This document shows positions 52,829-63,766 of a DNA stretch of 64,000 nt, piece after piece. The first letter of the stretch is position 1. The number at the start of each line of letters is the position of its first letter. The stretch spans positions 372,001 through 436,000 of the forward strand of contig NZ_WOWO01000001.1 in assembly GCF_009831455.1 (NCBI RefSeq). Direction: 5' to 3'. Origin of the DNA: Salinirussus salinus (GTDB lineage Archaea > Halobacteriota > Halobacteria > Halobacteriales > Haloarculaceae). Under the pieces are notes generated by a model that saw nothing but the letters and a program-made list of their open reading frames with translations, searched no databases and was not told the DNA's origin. The position numbers and the translations under genes were made by a program.

Positions 52829-53107
52829 ATGGCTACGTTCGTATCGTTGGAGGCAATCGCGTTCGCGCTGTTCGCCGTCGTGACCCTGGGAAGCAGCGTC
52901 GGCGTGGTCCTGGTGCGGGACATCTGGCACGCGGCGCTGCTTCTGGGCGTTGCGCTGGTGAGTGTCGCGGCGCACTACATCATGCTCAACGCCGGGTTCG
53001 TCGCCGCGATGCAGATCCTGGTGTACATCGGCGGCGTGCTCATCCTGATCACGTTCGCGGTGATGCTCACCCGCGAGGAGGGCGTCGACGCGGAGGTGAC
53101 CCCATGA
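52829..53107 (+). CDS. nuoJ1: NADH dehydrogenase-like complex subunit J, N-terminal part
   Basis: The 92-residue membrane protein corresponds to the first three helices of NuoJ (LEAIAFALFAVVTLGSSVGVVLVRDIWHAALLLG and AAMQILVYIGGVLILITFAVML). The rest is encoded separately by the next gene. In haloarchaea NuoJ is commonly split. The stop overlaps the next ATG by four bases. It starts an operon whose first gene faces the geranylgeranyl-reductase-like gene; nuoA-I are not here. Confidence 0.9.
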   Translation: MATFVSLEAIAFALFAVVTLGSSVGVVLVRDIWHAALLLGVALVSVAAHYIMLNAGFVAAMQILVYIGGVLILITFAVMLTREEGVDAEVTP

Positions 53108-53406
53108 CGACCCGCCCGCGCCTGGCGGAGTTCGACCGGAGCGTCGTCACGGGGCTGGCGGCCGTCGTGCTCTTCGGGCTGATGGCTGCGGTCTTCCTGA
53201 CCGCGCAGTTCGACCAGCCCGACGGCTTCCCGGCGGGGCTCAGCGTCGTCAAGAGCATCGGCTTCGCCATGTTCGACATCTCCGCCGAGGACGTCATCGT
53301 CGGCGAGGGCTTCCTGGCGGCGTTTCTGATCATCGCCATCGTCCTTGACGCCGCACTCGACGGCTCGCTGATGCTCGCCGAGCGCGACGAGGGGGGTGAG
53401 GAGTAG
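53104..53406 (+). CDS. nuoJ2: NuoJ C-terminal part
   Basis: The 100-residue membrane protein has two helices (about residues 15-35 and 65-88) and the acidic loop ISAEDVIVGEGFLAAFLI that corresponds to the second half of NuoJ. Its start overlaps nuoJ1 (ATGA), and its stop is immediately followed by the nuoK ATG. The split confirms the haloarchaeal-type gene arrangement. It forms part of the membrane arm of complex I. Confidence 0.88.
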   Translation: MTTRPRLAEFDRSVVTGLAAVVLFGLMAAVFLTAQFDQPDGFPAGLSVVKSIGFAMFDISAEDVIVGEGFLAAFLIIAIVLDAALDGSLMLAERDEGGEE

Positions 53407-53712
53407 ATGGCCATCCAGCCGGAGTTCTACCTCCTGCTCTCGGCCGGCGTCTTCTGTGCCGGGCTGTTCGGCGTGCTCGCCCGCAGCAGCGCCCTGATGT
53501 TCCTGATGTCCGTCGAACTCATGCTCAACGCTGCCAACATCAACTTCGTCGCGTTCTCGTTTTACTACGGCAACGTTACCGGGCAGGTGTTCAGCCTGTT
53601 CGTGATAGGGCTTGCCGCCGCCGAGGTGGCCGTCGGGATCGGCATCATCCTCGTCCTGTACCGCAACTTCGGCGACATCGACGTGACCGAACCGGTCACG
53701 ATGAGGTGGTAA
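53407..53712 (+). CDS. nuoK: Complex I subunit K
   Basis: The 101-residue protein has three helices and the conserved NuoK acids in VELMLNAANINFVAFSFY (helix 2) and GLAAAEVAVGIGIILVLYR (helix 3), which take part in proton movement. The usual length is met. It directly follows nuoJ2 without spacing and is followed by nuoL after one base. Confidence 0.94.
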   Translation: MAIQPEFYLLLSAGVFCAGLFGVLARSSALMFLMSVELMLNAANINFVAFSFYYGNVTGQVFSLFVIGLAAAEVAVGIGIILVLYRNFGDIDVTEPVTMRW

Positions 53713-53713
53713 C

Positions 53714-55764
<2,051 letters not shown>

Positions 55765-55765
<1 letters not shown>

Positions 55766-57291
55766 TGGTGCTGATCGAGGGGATCCTCGCGGTCACGCTC
55801 GTGAGCGCCTTCGTCGTCTTCTTCGCGCCCGACCGCTACGCGGGCAAGCTGGCGACGGGGCTGAGCCTCATTCCGGTAGCCGGCAGCCTCTACATGTACG
55901 CCAACTTCGCCGGCAGCGGCAACGCCCTGCTCGGCGACGACCTGGCCTACGAGACCATGACCACGTGGTTCGAGGTCGGCGGCTACGCGCTCAACTGGCA
56001 CGTCGGCGTCGACGGGATCAGCCTCCCGCTTCTGGTGTTGACGACCGTCCTCACGACGCTGGCGCTGGTCTCCTCCTGGACCCCCATCGACGACCGGGAG
56101 TCGCAGTTCTACGGCCTCATGCTGCTGATGGAGGTCGCGCTCATCGGCGTCTTTACCGCACTGGACTTCTTCGTCTGGTTCGTCTTCTGGGAGGGCGTCC
56201 TGATCCCGATGTACTTCCTCATCGGCATCTGGGGCGGCCCGCGCCGGAAGTACGCCGCCATCAAGTTCCTGGTCTACACCAACGTCGCCTCCCTGATCAT
56301 GTTCATCGGGCTGTTCGCGCTGGTCTTCGGGCTGGGCGACTCGCTCACATCGCTGGACATCCCGGCCATCGCCCAGGGCGTGCGCGGGGGTGAACTCGGT
56401 GCCCTCGCGGGGATCCAGCCGGACACGCTGAAGCTGGTCGCCTTCCTCGCGATGTTCGCCGGCTTCGCGGTCAAGGTGCCCGTCGTCCCCTTCCACACCT
56501 GGCTGCCCGACGCCCACGTCGAGGCACCCACGCCGGTGTCGGTCGTGCTGGCCGGCGTCCTGCTGAAGATGGGGACCTACGCCCTGCTGCGGTTCAACTT
56601 CACCATGCTGGCGGACGTGGCCCGCGCCCTCGCCCTGCCCATCGCCGCGCTGGGTGTGGTCTCGGTCATCTACGGCGCCATGCTCGCGCTCGCCCAGCGG
56701 GACCTCAAGCGGATCGTCGCCTACTCCTCTATCTCCTCGATGGGCTACGTCATTCTCGGGCTGGTCGCCTTCACCCCACACGGCATGGGCGGGGCGACCT
56801 TCCAGATGATCTCCCACGGCCTCATCTCCGGGCTGATGTTCATGGCAGTCGGCGTCATCTACAACGCCACCCACACCCGGATGGTCGGGGACATGTCCGG
56901 GATGGCGGACCGGATGCCCTGGACGGTCGGCATCTTCGTGGCCGCCGCCTTCGGCTACATGGGGCTGCCGCTGATGTCCGGCTTCGCCGCGGAGGTGCTG
57001 GTCTTCATCGGCTCCTTCCAGTCCACCGTCATCCCCTTCGCGACGGTGCTGACCGCACTCGCGATGTTCGGCATCGTCGTCGTCGCGGGCTACCTGCTGT
57101 GGGCGATGCAGCGCACCCTCTTCGGGCCCTACTCCCTGGAGACCGACTACGATGTGGGGCGCGCACCGTTCCACGACGTCGCACCGCTCGCGGTCCTGCT
57201 GGTGCTCGTCATCGCGCTGGGGGTCGCGCCGGACCTGTTCTACGCGATGATACAGGACGCGGTTGACCCGCTCCTGGGAGGTGGTGTCTGA
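55765..57291 (+). CDS. nuoM: Complex I subunit M, antiporter-like
   Basis: The 508-residue protein has WHVGVDGISLPLLVLTTVLTTL, FWEGVLIPMYFLIGIWGGPRRKYAAIKF and VPFHTWLPDAHVEAPTPVSVVLAGVLLKMGTYALLRF, typical of NuoM. ATG 55765 overlaps the nuoL stop (TGATG). A GTG further upstream is in frame but not needed. It is one of three antiporter-like subunits that translocate protons. Confidence 0.95.
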
Positions 57292-58778
57292 TGACCCAGC
57301 TCCCCCTCTGGACCGCGATCGCCCCGGCCGCCATCCTGGCGGTGACGGCGCTGCTGTTGCTGGTGGTCGACGCGGTCGACCCCGACACCGACAGCAGCAA
57401 CCTGCTCGCGGGGCTGGCCGTCCTCGGGACGCTCGCCTCCATCGGTGTCACCGGCTGGTACCTCCTCTCGGGGACGGGCCAGCCCCCGACCGACCCGATC
57501 ACGCTGTTCCGGGGCGCGCTCGTGGTCGACGGGATGAGCCTGTTCTTCACGGCGCTGGTGGGCAGCGTCGTGGTGCTGATCGTCCTCGCCAGCTACGACT
57601 ACCTCGCCGACCACCCCTACCAGGCCGAGTACTACACCCTCGTGATGCTGGCGGCGACGGGGATGTCGCTGATGGCCTCCGCCAACTCGCTGGCGACGGC
57701 CTTCATCAGCCTCGAGCTCGCCAGCCTGCCCTCCTACGCGCTGGTCGCTTCCCTCAAGCACAACCGCGGCAGCGTCGAGGCCGGGCTGAAGTACTTCCTG
57801 ATCGGCGCGCTCTCCTCGGCGGTGTTCGCCTACGGGATCTCGCTGGTCTACGCCGCCAGCGGGAGCCTCCGCTTCGCGGACGTGGCTACGGCCGCCGCCG
57901 GGACGCCGCTCGTGGGCATCCTCGGGCTGGGGATCGTCTTCGTGGCGGGCGGCTTCGCGTTCAAGACCGCAAGCGTCCCGTTCCACTTCTGGGCACCCGA
58001 AGCGTACGAGGGGGCACCCTCGCCCGTTTCGGCCTTCCTCTCGTCGGCGTCGAAGGCCGCCGGGTTCGTCCTCCTCTTCCGGGTGTTCGTGGAGGCGTTC
58101 CCGCAGACCGCGGTCGCGGGCGCCATCGACTGGGCCGTGGCCTTCCAGGTGCTTGCGGTCGTCACGATGACCGTCGGCAACTTCGCCGCCGCCACCCAGG
58201 ACAAGGTCAAGCGGATGCTGGCGTACTCCTCGATCGGCCACGCCGGCTACGTCCTCATCGCCGTCGCGGCCCTGACCGGCGACGCCAACCAGAGCTTCGT
58301 CCTCGGGTCGGGGATGGCTCACCTGCTGGTCTACGGCTTCATGAACACCGGCGCGTTCCTGTTCATCGCGCTCACGGAGTACTGGGACGTCGGCCGGACC
58401 TTCGAGGACTTCAACGGCCTCGCGAAACAGGCTCCCTTCGCGTGTGCGGCGATGACCATCTTCCTGTTCTCGCTCGCTGGCCTGCCCTTCGGCGGCGGCT
58501 TCCTCTCGAAGTTCTACCTCCTGATGGCCTCGGTCAACGGCGGCGTGGCCATCCTCGCGGTCGCGCTCGTCGTCAACAGCGCGCTGTCGCTGTACTACTA
58601 CACCCGGGTCGTCCGGGCGATGTGGATCGAGGAGCCCAACGGCGACCTCGAGGTCGAGGGCTACCCCACGGGGCTGTACGCGGCCATCGCGGTCGCGGCG
58701 GTGATGACCGTCCTCCTGCTGCCGGCCTTCGGGCCGGTCGCGGAGATCGCCAACACCGCCGCCTCCGCCCTCGTCTAG
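57291..58778 (+). CDS. nuoN: Complex I subunit N, antiporter-like
   Basis: The 495-residue protein has VPFHFWAPEAYEGAPSPVSAFLSSASKAAGFVLLFRV, KRMLAYSSIGHAGYVLIAVAAL and GLPFGGGFLSKFYLLMASVNGG, typical of NuoN. Its ATG overlaps the nuoM stop (TGATG). It ends the operon, and the downstream gene at 58825 is of a different family. With nuoJ-M it completes the distal membrane arm. Confidence 0.95.
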   Translation: MTQLPLWTAIAPAAILAVTALLLLVVDAVDPDTDSSNLLAGLAVLGTLASIGVTGWYLLSGTGQPPTDPITLFRGALVVDGMSLFFTALVGSVVVLIVLASYDYLADHPYQAEYYTLVMLAATGMSLMASANSLATAFISLELASLPSYALVASLKHNRGSVEAGLKYFLIGALSSAVFAYGISLVYAASGSLRFADVATAAAGTPLVGILGLGIVFVAGGFAFKTASVPFHFWAPEAYEGAPSPVSAFLSSASKAAGFVLLFRVFVEAFPQTAVAGAIDWAVAFQVLAVVTMTVGNFAAATQDKVKRMLAYSSIGHAGYVLIAVAALTGDANQSFVLGSGMAHLLVYGFMNTGAFLFIALTEYWDVGRTFEDFNGLAKQAPFACAAMTIFLFSLAGLPFGGGFLSKFYLLMASVNGGVAILAVALVVNSALSLYYYTRVVRAMWIEEPNGDLEVEGYPTGLYAAIAVAAVMTVLLLPAFGPVAEIANTAASALV

Positions 58779-58824
58779 TGAGCGACCGCGACCTGTCCGT
58801 CCCGGCCCCGCTCTCCCCGCCCCG

Positions 58825-59886
58825 ATGACCCCCTCACTCGGCGACCGCCTCCGTGCTGCGCTTCTCGACTCCGGCCGCGCCTGGCCGCTCGTCTTCCTCC
58901 TGGCCGGCGTCGGACTCGGCGTCGGCCGGTACAACGACCTGGTCTGGGGGAACGCGGCCGTCAACCCCGACATGCGCCGGATGTTCCGGCCGATAGCCGA
59001 GGGGGTGGCTGCGGGCGGACAGCTCTACGGGCCGGGGCTGGCCGACAACAAGCCCCCCGGGTGGCAGCTTGTCAACGTCGCCGCCGAACTGACCGGCGAG
59101 TACACCCTCGCGATGCTGCTGGTCGTCGGCCTCGCCAACGGGCTGGCGGCGACGCTTCTGTACCGCTGGCTCGACCGCGCCGGCCCCCGCTTCGTCGCGG
59201 TCGCCGCCGCAACGCTGTTCCTGCTCGCGCTCCCGCTGCTGGGCGGGAACACGGTCAACAGCCGCCCGCTCGCGGTCCCCTTCCTCCTGGCGGCTCTCGC
59301 CGCGTCCAGGCCCGTGCTGCGCGGCGCGGCCGTCGCCGTCGCCGCCCTGGTCAACGCCTACGCCGGGACCTTCGTCCCCCTGCTCCTGTGGCTGGTCTGG
59401 CGCGGCTCCCCGCAGCCACGGCGCGACGCCGTCACGTACCTCGCTGGCGGGGCCGCCGTCGCCGCCTTCGCCTTCGGCGCCGTCGCCGCGGGCTGGGGAT
59501 TCGACGCGATGCTCGCGGCGCTGCACTGGAGCTACGGGGTCCCGCTCGCCGACGGCGTCGCGACCGGAGCGGTCCACCCCGCCGCGGTCGCGCCGGGCTC
59601 GTATCTGACCGCGACCTGGCTCCTGACCGAGCCCGCGACCTGGGCCGGTTACGTCACCAGCGTCGTCTGGCAGCTGTTCCCGCTGCTCGCGCTCGCCGCC
59701 CTGGGCGTGTTCGCCCGCGACCGGCTCCCGTGGCCGCCCGCGCTGGCGGGCGTGCTCGCGCTCGCGCTCGCCACCGGGCTCGTCCCGTTTCTGGTGCGCG
59801 CCTACGAGCAGTACTGGCAGCTCGTCCTTCCCTTTCTGGCGGCCTTCGCCGCCGGCGGGCTGGCGGTCCTGCTGGACGCCGAGTGA
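58825..59886 (+). CDS. GT-C-like polytopic membrane protein
   Basis: The 353-residue protein has about nine to ten hydrophobic segments. The first periplasmic-type loop is enriched in VNPDMRRMFRPIAEGVAAGGQLYGPGLADNKPPGWQLV, reminiscent of the acidic loop of dolichyl-phosphate-using (GT-C) glycosyltransferases, with D then K-P-P motifs. Such proteins glycosylate lipids or S-layer proteins outside. Family assignment is tentative. It lies 46 bp after nuoN on the same strand. Confidence 0.62.
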   Translation: MTPSLGDRLRAALLDSGRAWPLVFLLAGVGLGVGRYNDLVWGNAAVNPDMRRMFRPIAEGVAAGGQLYGPGLADNKPPGWQLVNVAAELTGEYTLAMLLVVGLANGLAATLLYRWLDRAGPRFVAVAAATLFLLALPLLGGNTVNSRPLAVPFLLAALAASRPVLRGAAVAVAALVNAYAGTFVPLLLWLVWRGSPQPRRDAVTYLAGGAAVAAFAFGAVAAGWGFDAMLAALHWSYGVPLADGVATGAVHPAAVAPGSYLTATWLLTEPATWAGYVTSVVWQLFPLLALAALGVFARDRLPWPPALAGVLALALATGLVPFLVRAYEQYWQLVLPFLAAFAAGGLAVLLDAE

Positions 59887-59934
59887 CGCCGGCGCGTTCG
59901 CAACTGCCAAGTGGACCCCCCGGAACCTACGCGT

Positions 59935-60939
59935 ATGAGCGGCGCCACGGGGTCGACGGAGATGAAGGCCACCGCGCGGGCCCACCCGATCCAGGGGCTC
60001 GTGAAGTACCACGGGATGCGCGACGAACAGTTACGGTTCCCTTACCACGACTCGATCAGCCTCTGTACCGCCCCCAGCGCCACCACCACGACGGCCGCCT
60101 TCGAGCCCGACCGCGCCGGGGACCGCTACGTCGTCGACGGCGAGGTCGTCGAGGGGCGGGGCGCAGAGCGGATCCGGGCGGTCGTCGACCGGGTGCGCGA
60201 GCTCGCGGGGTTCGACCACCGCGTCCGCTTCGAGTCCGAGAACTCCTTTCCCACCAACATCGGCTTCGGCTCCTCCTCGTCGGGGTTCGCGGCGGCCGCG
60301 GTGGCGCTGGTCGAGGCCGCCGGGCTCGACATGACCCGCCCGGAAGTCTCGGCGGTGGCCCGGCGGGGCTCTTCCTCGGCCGCCCGGGCGGTCACCGGCG
60401 GCTTCTCGCACCTGCGTGCGGGTGCGAACGACGAAGACTGCCGCTCCGAGCGCATCCCGGTCCCCGACGACTTCGCCGAGGACGTTCGCGTCGTGGCGGC
60501 GATGGTGCCCGCTTACAAGGAGACCGAACAGGCCCACCGGGAGGCCGCCGAGAGCCACATGTTCCAGGCCCGGCTCGCGCACATTCACGACCAGGTCGTC
60601 GACATGCGCGACGCGCTCCGGGACGGCGACTTCGACCGCGTCTTCGAGCTTGCCGAACACGACTCCCTGTCGCTGGCGGCGGCGACGATGACCGGCCCCG
60701 CGGGCTGGGTCTACTGGCAGCCGCGGACCATCGAGGTGTTCAACACGGTTCGCGAACTCCGCGAGGACGGGGTCCCGGTCTACTTCTCGGTGGACACCGG
60801 CGCGAGCGTCTACGTCAACACCACGGCAGAGCACGTCGACCGCGTGGAGAGCGCCGTCGCCGACTGCGGCGTCGACACCCGCGTCTGGGAGGTCGGCGGC
60901 CCCGCGCGCGTGCTCGACCCCGACGAGGCGCTGTTCTGA
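59935..60939 (+). CDS. mvaD: Phosphomevalonate decarboxylase
   Basis: The 334-residue protein has GHMP-family features: KATARAHPIQGLVKYHGMRD with the substrate-binding K/YHG motif, SENSFPTNIGFGSSSSGFAAAAVAL (P-loop-like), RRGSSSAARAVTGGFSHL and CCD-like VYFSVDTGASVYVNTT. Haloarchaea use a mevalonate-5-phosphate decarboxylase with isopentenyl phosphate kinase in an alternative mevalonate pathway, and this protein matches that type. ATG 59935 is used; ATG 59962 (MKATARAHP) is an alternative start. Confidence 0.9.
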   Translation: MSGATGSTEMKATARAHPIQGLVKYHGMRDEQLRFPYHDSISLCTAPSATTTTAAFEPDRAGDRYVVDGEVVEGRGAERIRAVVDRVRELAGFDHRVRFESENSFPTNIGFGSSSSGFAAAAVALVEAAGLDMTRPEVSAVARRGSSSAARAVTGGFSHLRAGANDEDCRSERIPVPDDFAEDVRVVAAMVPAYKETEQAHREAAESHMFQARLAHIHDQVVDMRDALRDGDFDRVFELAEHDSLSLAAATMTGPAGWVYWQPRTIEVFNTVRELREDGVPVYFSVDTGASVYVNTTAEHVDRVESAVADCGVDTRVWEVGGPARVLDPDEALF

Positions 60940-61000
60940 GCCTCCTCGCGGCCCGCCGCCGAGCCGGCGCCCCTTTGTCCGTCCAGCCCCACGATAGGGT

Positions 61001-62113
61001 ATGCACGTCGCCGTCCTGGGCGCCGGCTACGCCGGCGTCGCACTCGCGCGGAAACTCGAGGACCGCCTCCCCGACGCCGACCTCACCGTCGTCGACGAGC
61101 GCGACACCCACCTCGTCCAGCACCTCGTCCACCGGGCGGTCCGCTACCCCGGGGTCGCCGACGAGCTGACCGTCCCGTTCGGGGAGCTGCTCGACCGCGC
61201 GACCCACCGGCAGGCCCGCGTCACCGGCCTCGACCCCGACGCCGGCCGCGCCGAACTCTCCGACGGCGACCTGGAGTTCGATATCGGCGCGGTCGCACTC
61301 GGCGCCCGGACGAACTTCTACGGGATCCCCGGACTCGAGGCAAATTCGACGCCGCTCAAGCGGCTGGAACACGCCGAGCGGATCCGCGAGCGATTCTTGG
61401 AGGTCTGTGCCGACGGCGGGCGGACCGTCGTCGGCGGTGCCGGGCTCTCGGGGGTCCAGGTGGCGGGCGAACTCGCCGCCCTCGCCGACGAGGAAGGCAG
61501 CGACGCCGAGGTGACGCTGCTCGAACAGGAGCCGACCGTCGCGCCCAGCTTTCCCGACCGGTTCCGGCGGGCCGTCCGCGAGGAACTGGACGACGCTGGC
61601 GTCGACGTCCGGACGGGCCGGACCGTGACGGGCGTCGACGAGGACGCCGTCACGTTCGAGGGCCACGGGGAGCTGACCCACGACCAGATCGTCTGGACCG
61701 GCGGGATCACCGGCAGCGAGCCGCTGGGCGAGCGTCCGGTCGTCCGCGCGACCCTGCGGCTGGGGGACAGCACCTTCGCGGTGGGTGACGCCGCTCGCGT
61801 CGTCGACGAGGACGGCGAGGCGGTGCCGGCGAGCGCGCAGACCGCCGTCCGGGAGGCCGACGTGGCCGCAACCAACATCGACCGGCTGGTCGCTCACCGC
61901 CGGGACGGCGACGGCTTCGAGCCCCGGCTGGCCCGCTACGGCTACACCTCGCTCGGCTGGCTGGTCAGCGTCGGCGACGGCGCGGTCGCGCAGGTCGGCC
62001 CGACGGTTCTCCGTGGGCGCGCGGCCGAGACGGCCAAAGAGACCGTCGCGGCTGGCTATCTCGGGAGCCTGGGAGCCGTCGACCGGGCGATGGCCTACGT
62101 TCAGGAACACTGA
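61001..62113 (+). CDS. NDH-2-like FAD/NAD(P)-binding oxidoreductase
   Basis: The 370-residue protein starts with VAVLGAGYAGVALARKLEDRL, the FAD motif, has a second dinucleotide motif VVGGAGLSGVQVAGELAAL around residue 144, and TFAVGDAARVVDEDGEAVPASAQTAVREA near the end. This is the arrangement of type II NADH dehydrogenases and sulfide:quinone reductases. The absence of the conserved catalytic cysteines argues against SQR. It may feed electrons into menaquinone. It stands after mvaD with 61 bp between. Confidence 0.86.
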   Translation: MHVAVLGAGYAGVALARKLEDRLPDADLTVVDERDTHLVQHLVHRAVRYPGVADELTVPFGELLDRATHRQARVTGLDPDAGRAELSDGDLEFDIGAVALGARTNFYGIPGLEANSTPLKRLEHAERIRERFLEVCADGGRTVVGGAGLSGVQVAGELAALADEEGSDAEVTLLEQEPTVAPSFPDRFRRAVREELDDAGVDVRTGRTVTGVDEDAVTFEGHGELTHDQIVWTGGITGSEPLGERPVVRATLRLGDSTFAVGDAARVVDEDGEAVPASAQTAVREADVAATNIDRLVAHRRDGDGFEPRLARYGYTSLGWLVSVGDGAVAQVGPTVLRGRAAETAKETVAAGYLGSLGAVDRAMAYVQEH

Positions 62114-62164
62114 CGACGGACACAGCGACGGGGACGGCCGCCGCGCGTCGACCCGGGCCCTACA

Positions 62165-62170
62165 CTTATT
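62165..62170 (+). promoter_or_regulatory. TATA-like box for gene at 62197
   Basis: CTTATT, 27-32 bp before ATG 62197, fits a leaderless transcript. Confidence 0.5.
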
Positions 62171-62196
62171 CCACCCGGCCGTCTCTGTCGTGGGTG

Positions 62197-63426
62197 ATGA
62201 TACCGCACCACGACTCCGACCGTGCGCTCGAGGTCACAGAACAGGTCAGGGAGTTCATCGACGAGGAGGTCCTGCCGGTCGAGCGGGCGCTCCCGCCGGG
62301 CGAGGAAGTGCCGGAGGACCTCGTCGAAGACCTCCGTACCGAGGCCCGCGAGCGGGGGATCTACGCCCCCCAGATGCCGGAGGACCTGGGCGGGCTCGGG
62401 CTCGACCTGCGGGACGCGCTGCCGGTCTACGAGCAGTCGGGCCGCAGCTACCTCGCCCAGCCCGCGATGCGGGTGGACGCGCCCGACGAGGGGACGATGC
62501 ACCTGCTGGAACGGCTCGCCACCGACGCCCAGCGCGAGGAGTGGCTCCGCCCGCTGGTCGACGCCGAGGTCAGCTCCGCCTTCGCGATGACCGAGCCGAT
62601 GCAGGGCGGCGGCGCGGACCCGACGATGGTCAAGACCCGCGCCGAGCGCGACGGCGACGGGTGGGTCATCGACGGCCACAAGTGGTGGATCACCAACGGC
62701 AGCGAGGCCGCCTTCTTCGTGGTGATGGCCCGGACCGACCCCGACGTCCACCCCTACGAGGGCTCCTCGATGTTCATCGTCCCCGCGGACACGCCGGGGA
62801 TCGAGGTGGTCCGCGACCTCCCACATCTCGGCGAGGCCACCCTCGGGACGGTCCACTCGGAGGTCCTCTTCGAGAACGTCCGCGTCCCCGAGGAGAACCT
62901 GCTGGGCGAGGAGGGAGAGGGATTCGCCCACGCCCAGAAGCGGATGGTCCCGGCCCGGCTCACCCAGTGTATGCGCCACTCCGGGAAGGCCCGCCGGGCG
63001 CTTGACGTCGCTGAAGCGTTCATGAGCGAGCGGGAGGTCTTTGGCGACACGGTCGCCGAGAAGCAGGCCCCGCGGTTCGACATCGCCGACGCCGAGACGA
63101 AGCTGCGGGCCGCGCGCCTGCTGGCCCGCGACGCCGCTCGCGCCCACGCCGCCGGCAGCGACGCCCGCGTCGAAGCGTCGATGGCCAAGTACTTCACCAC
63201 CAACGTCTCCCAGGAGGTCGTCGACACTGCCCTCCAGGTCTGTGGCGCGAACGGGATCGGGATGGACCTGCCGCTCTCGCAGCTGTTCGCCGACGCGCGG
63301 ATCATCCGCATCGCCGACGGCCCCGACGAGGTCCAGAAGCGAGTGATCGCCCGCGACGCCTTCGAGAACGTCGACGAGCGGGAGGTCGAACACCTCTCGC
63401 GCTTTGGCGACCCCCGTCGCCCCTGA
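62197..63426 (+). CDS. Acyl-CoA dehydrogenase family protein
   Basis: The 409-residue protein belongs to the acyl-CoA dehydrogenase family: FAMTEPMQGGGADPTMVKTRAER, WITNGSEAAFFVVMARTD, VPARLTQCMRHSGKARRALDVAEAFMSEREVFGDTVAEKQAPRFDIADAETKLRAARLL and the end VCGANGIGMDLPLSQLFADARIIRIADGPDEVQKRVIARDAF. It dehydrogenates an acyl-CoA with FAD. ATG 62197 is preferred to the GTG at 62194. It is not the closest homologue of the enzyme at 14082, so substrates probably differ. Confidence 0.93.
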   Translation: MIPHHDSDRALEVTEQVREFIDEEVLPVERALPPGEEVPEDLVEDLRTEARERGIYAPQMPEDLGGLGLDLRDALPVYEQSGRSYLAQPAMRVDAPDEGTMHLLERLATDAQREEWLRPLVDAEVSSAFAMTEPMQGGGADPTMVKTRAERDGDGWVIDGHKWWITNGSEAAFFVVMARTDPDVHPYEGSSMFIVPADTPGIEVVRDLPHLGEATLGTVHSEVLFENVRVPEENLLGEEGEGFAHAQKRMVPARLTQCMRHSGKARRALDVAEAFMSEREVFGDTVAEKQAPRFDIADAETKLRAARLLARDAARAHAAGSDARVEASMAKYFTTNVSQEVVDTALQVCGANGIGMDLPLSQLFADARIIRIADGPDEVQKRVIARDAFENVDEREVEHLSRFGDPRRP

Positions 63427-63500
63427 CCGCCCGCACACCGGACGGGCCGGCGGGGCGTCGCTGTCGGGGGACCGCTCCGACCCTCGCAGAAACCATAATG

Positions 63501-63509
63501 ATTAATAAT
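63501..63509 (+). promoter_or_regulatory. TATA-like box for small zinc ribbon gene
   Basis: ATTAATAAT, 22-30 bp before the ATG at 63531, in a locally AT-rich stretch. A leaderless transcript fits. Confidence 0.55.
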
Positions 63510-63530
63510 GCCCGCGATAGAGAGGGTATC

Positions 63531-63662
63531 ATGACACGGTGCCCCCAGTGTGGCACGCGGATGAACTACAACGACGAGACCACGAAGCTGACGGAGTACG
63601 CCTGTCCGCGCTGCCACGCCACCGAGATCGTCAAAAAGCAGTCCTACCACAGCACTGCGTGA
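63531..63662 (+). CDS. Small zinc-ribbon protein
   Basis: The 43-residue ORF has two Cys pairs, CPQC (4-7) and CPRC (25-28), spaced as in a zinc ribbon, with a Lys/His-rich end. It has a well-placed promoter and good haloarchaeal codon use. Function unknown. Confidence 0.72.
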   Translation: MTRCPQCGTRMNYNDETTKLTEYACPRCHATEIVKKQSYHSTA

Positions 63663-63766
63663 GGATGGCCGCCCGCTCCTTTCCCCTCCAGCCAGTACGC
63701 GGGCGCTTGCCCGCCACGCTTCTCGACTGAGTCACACCGTTTTCCGGAGGTTCGCCCGCCGTCGAG

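Noticed and set aside
59061-61169. 702-residue plus-strand frame
   Set aside because: It is an out-of-frame shadow of the GT-C-like and mvaD genes on the same strand.
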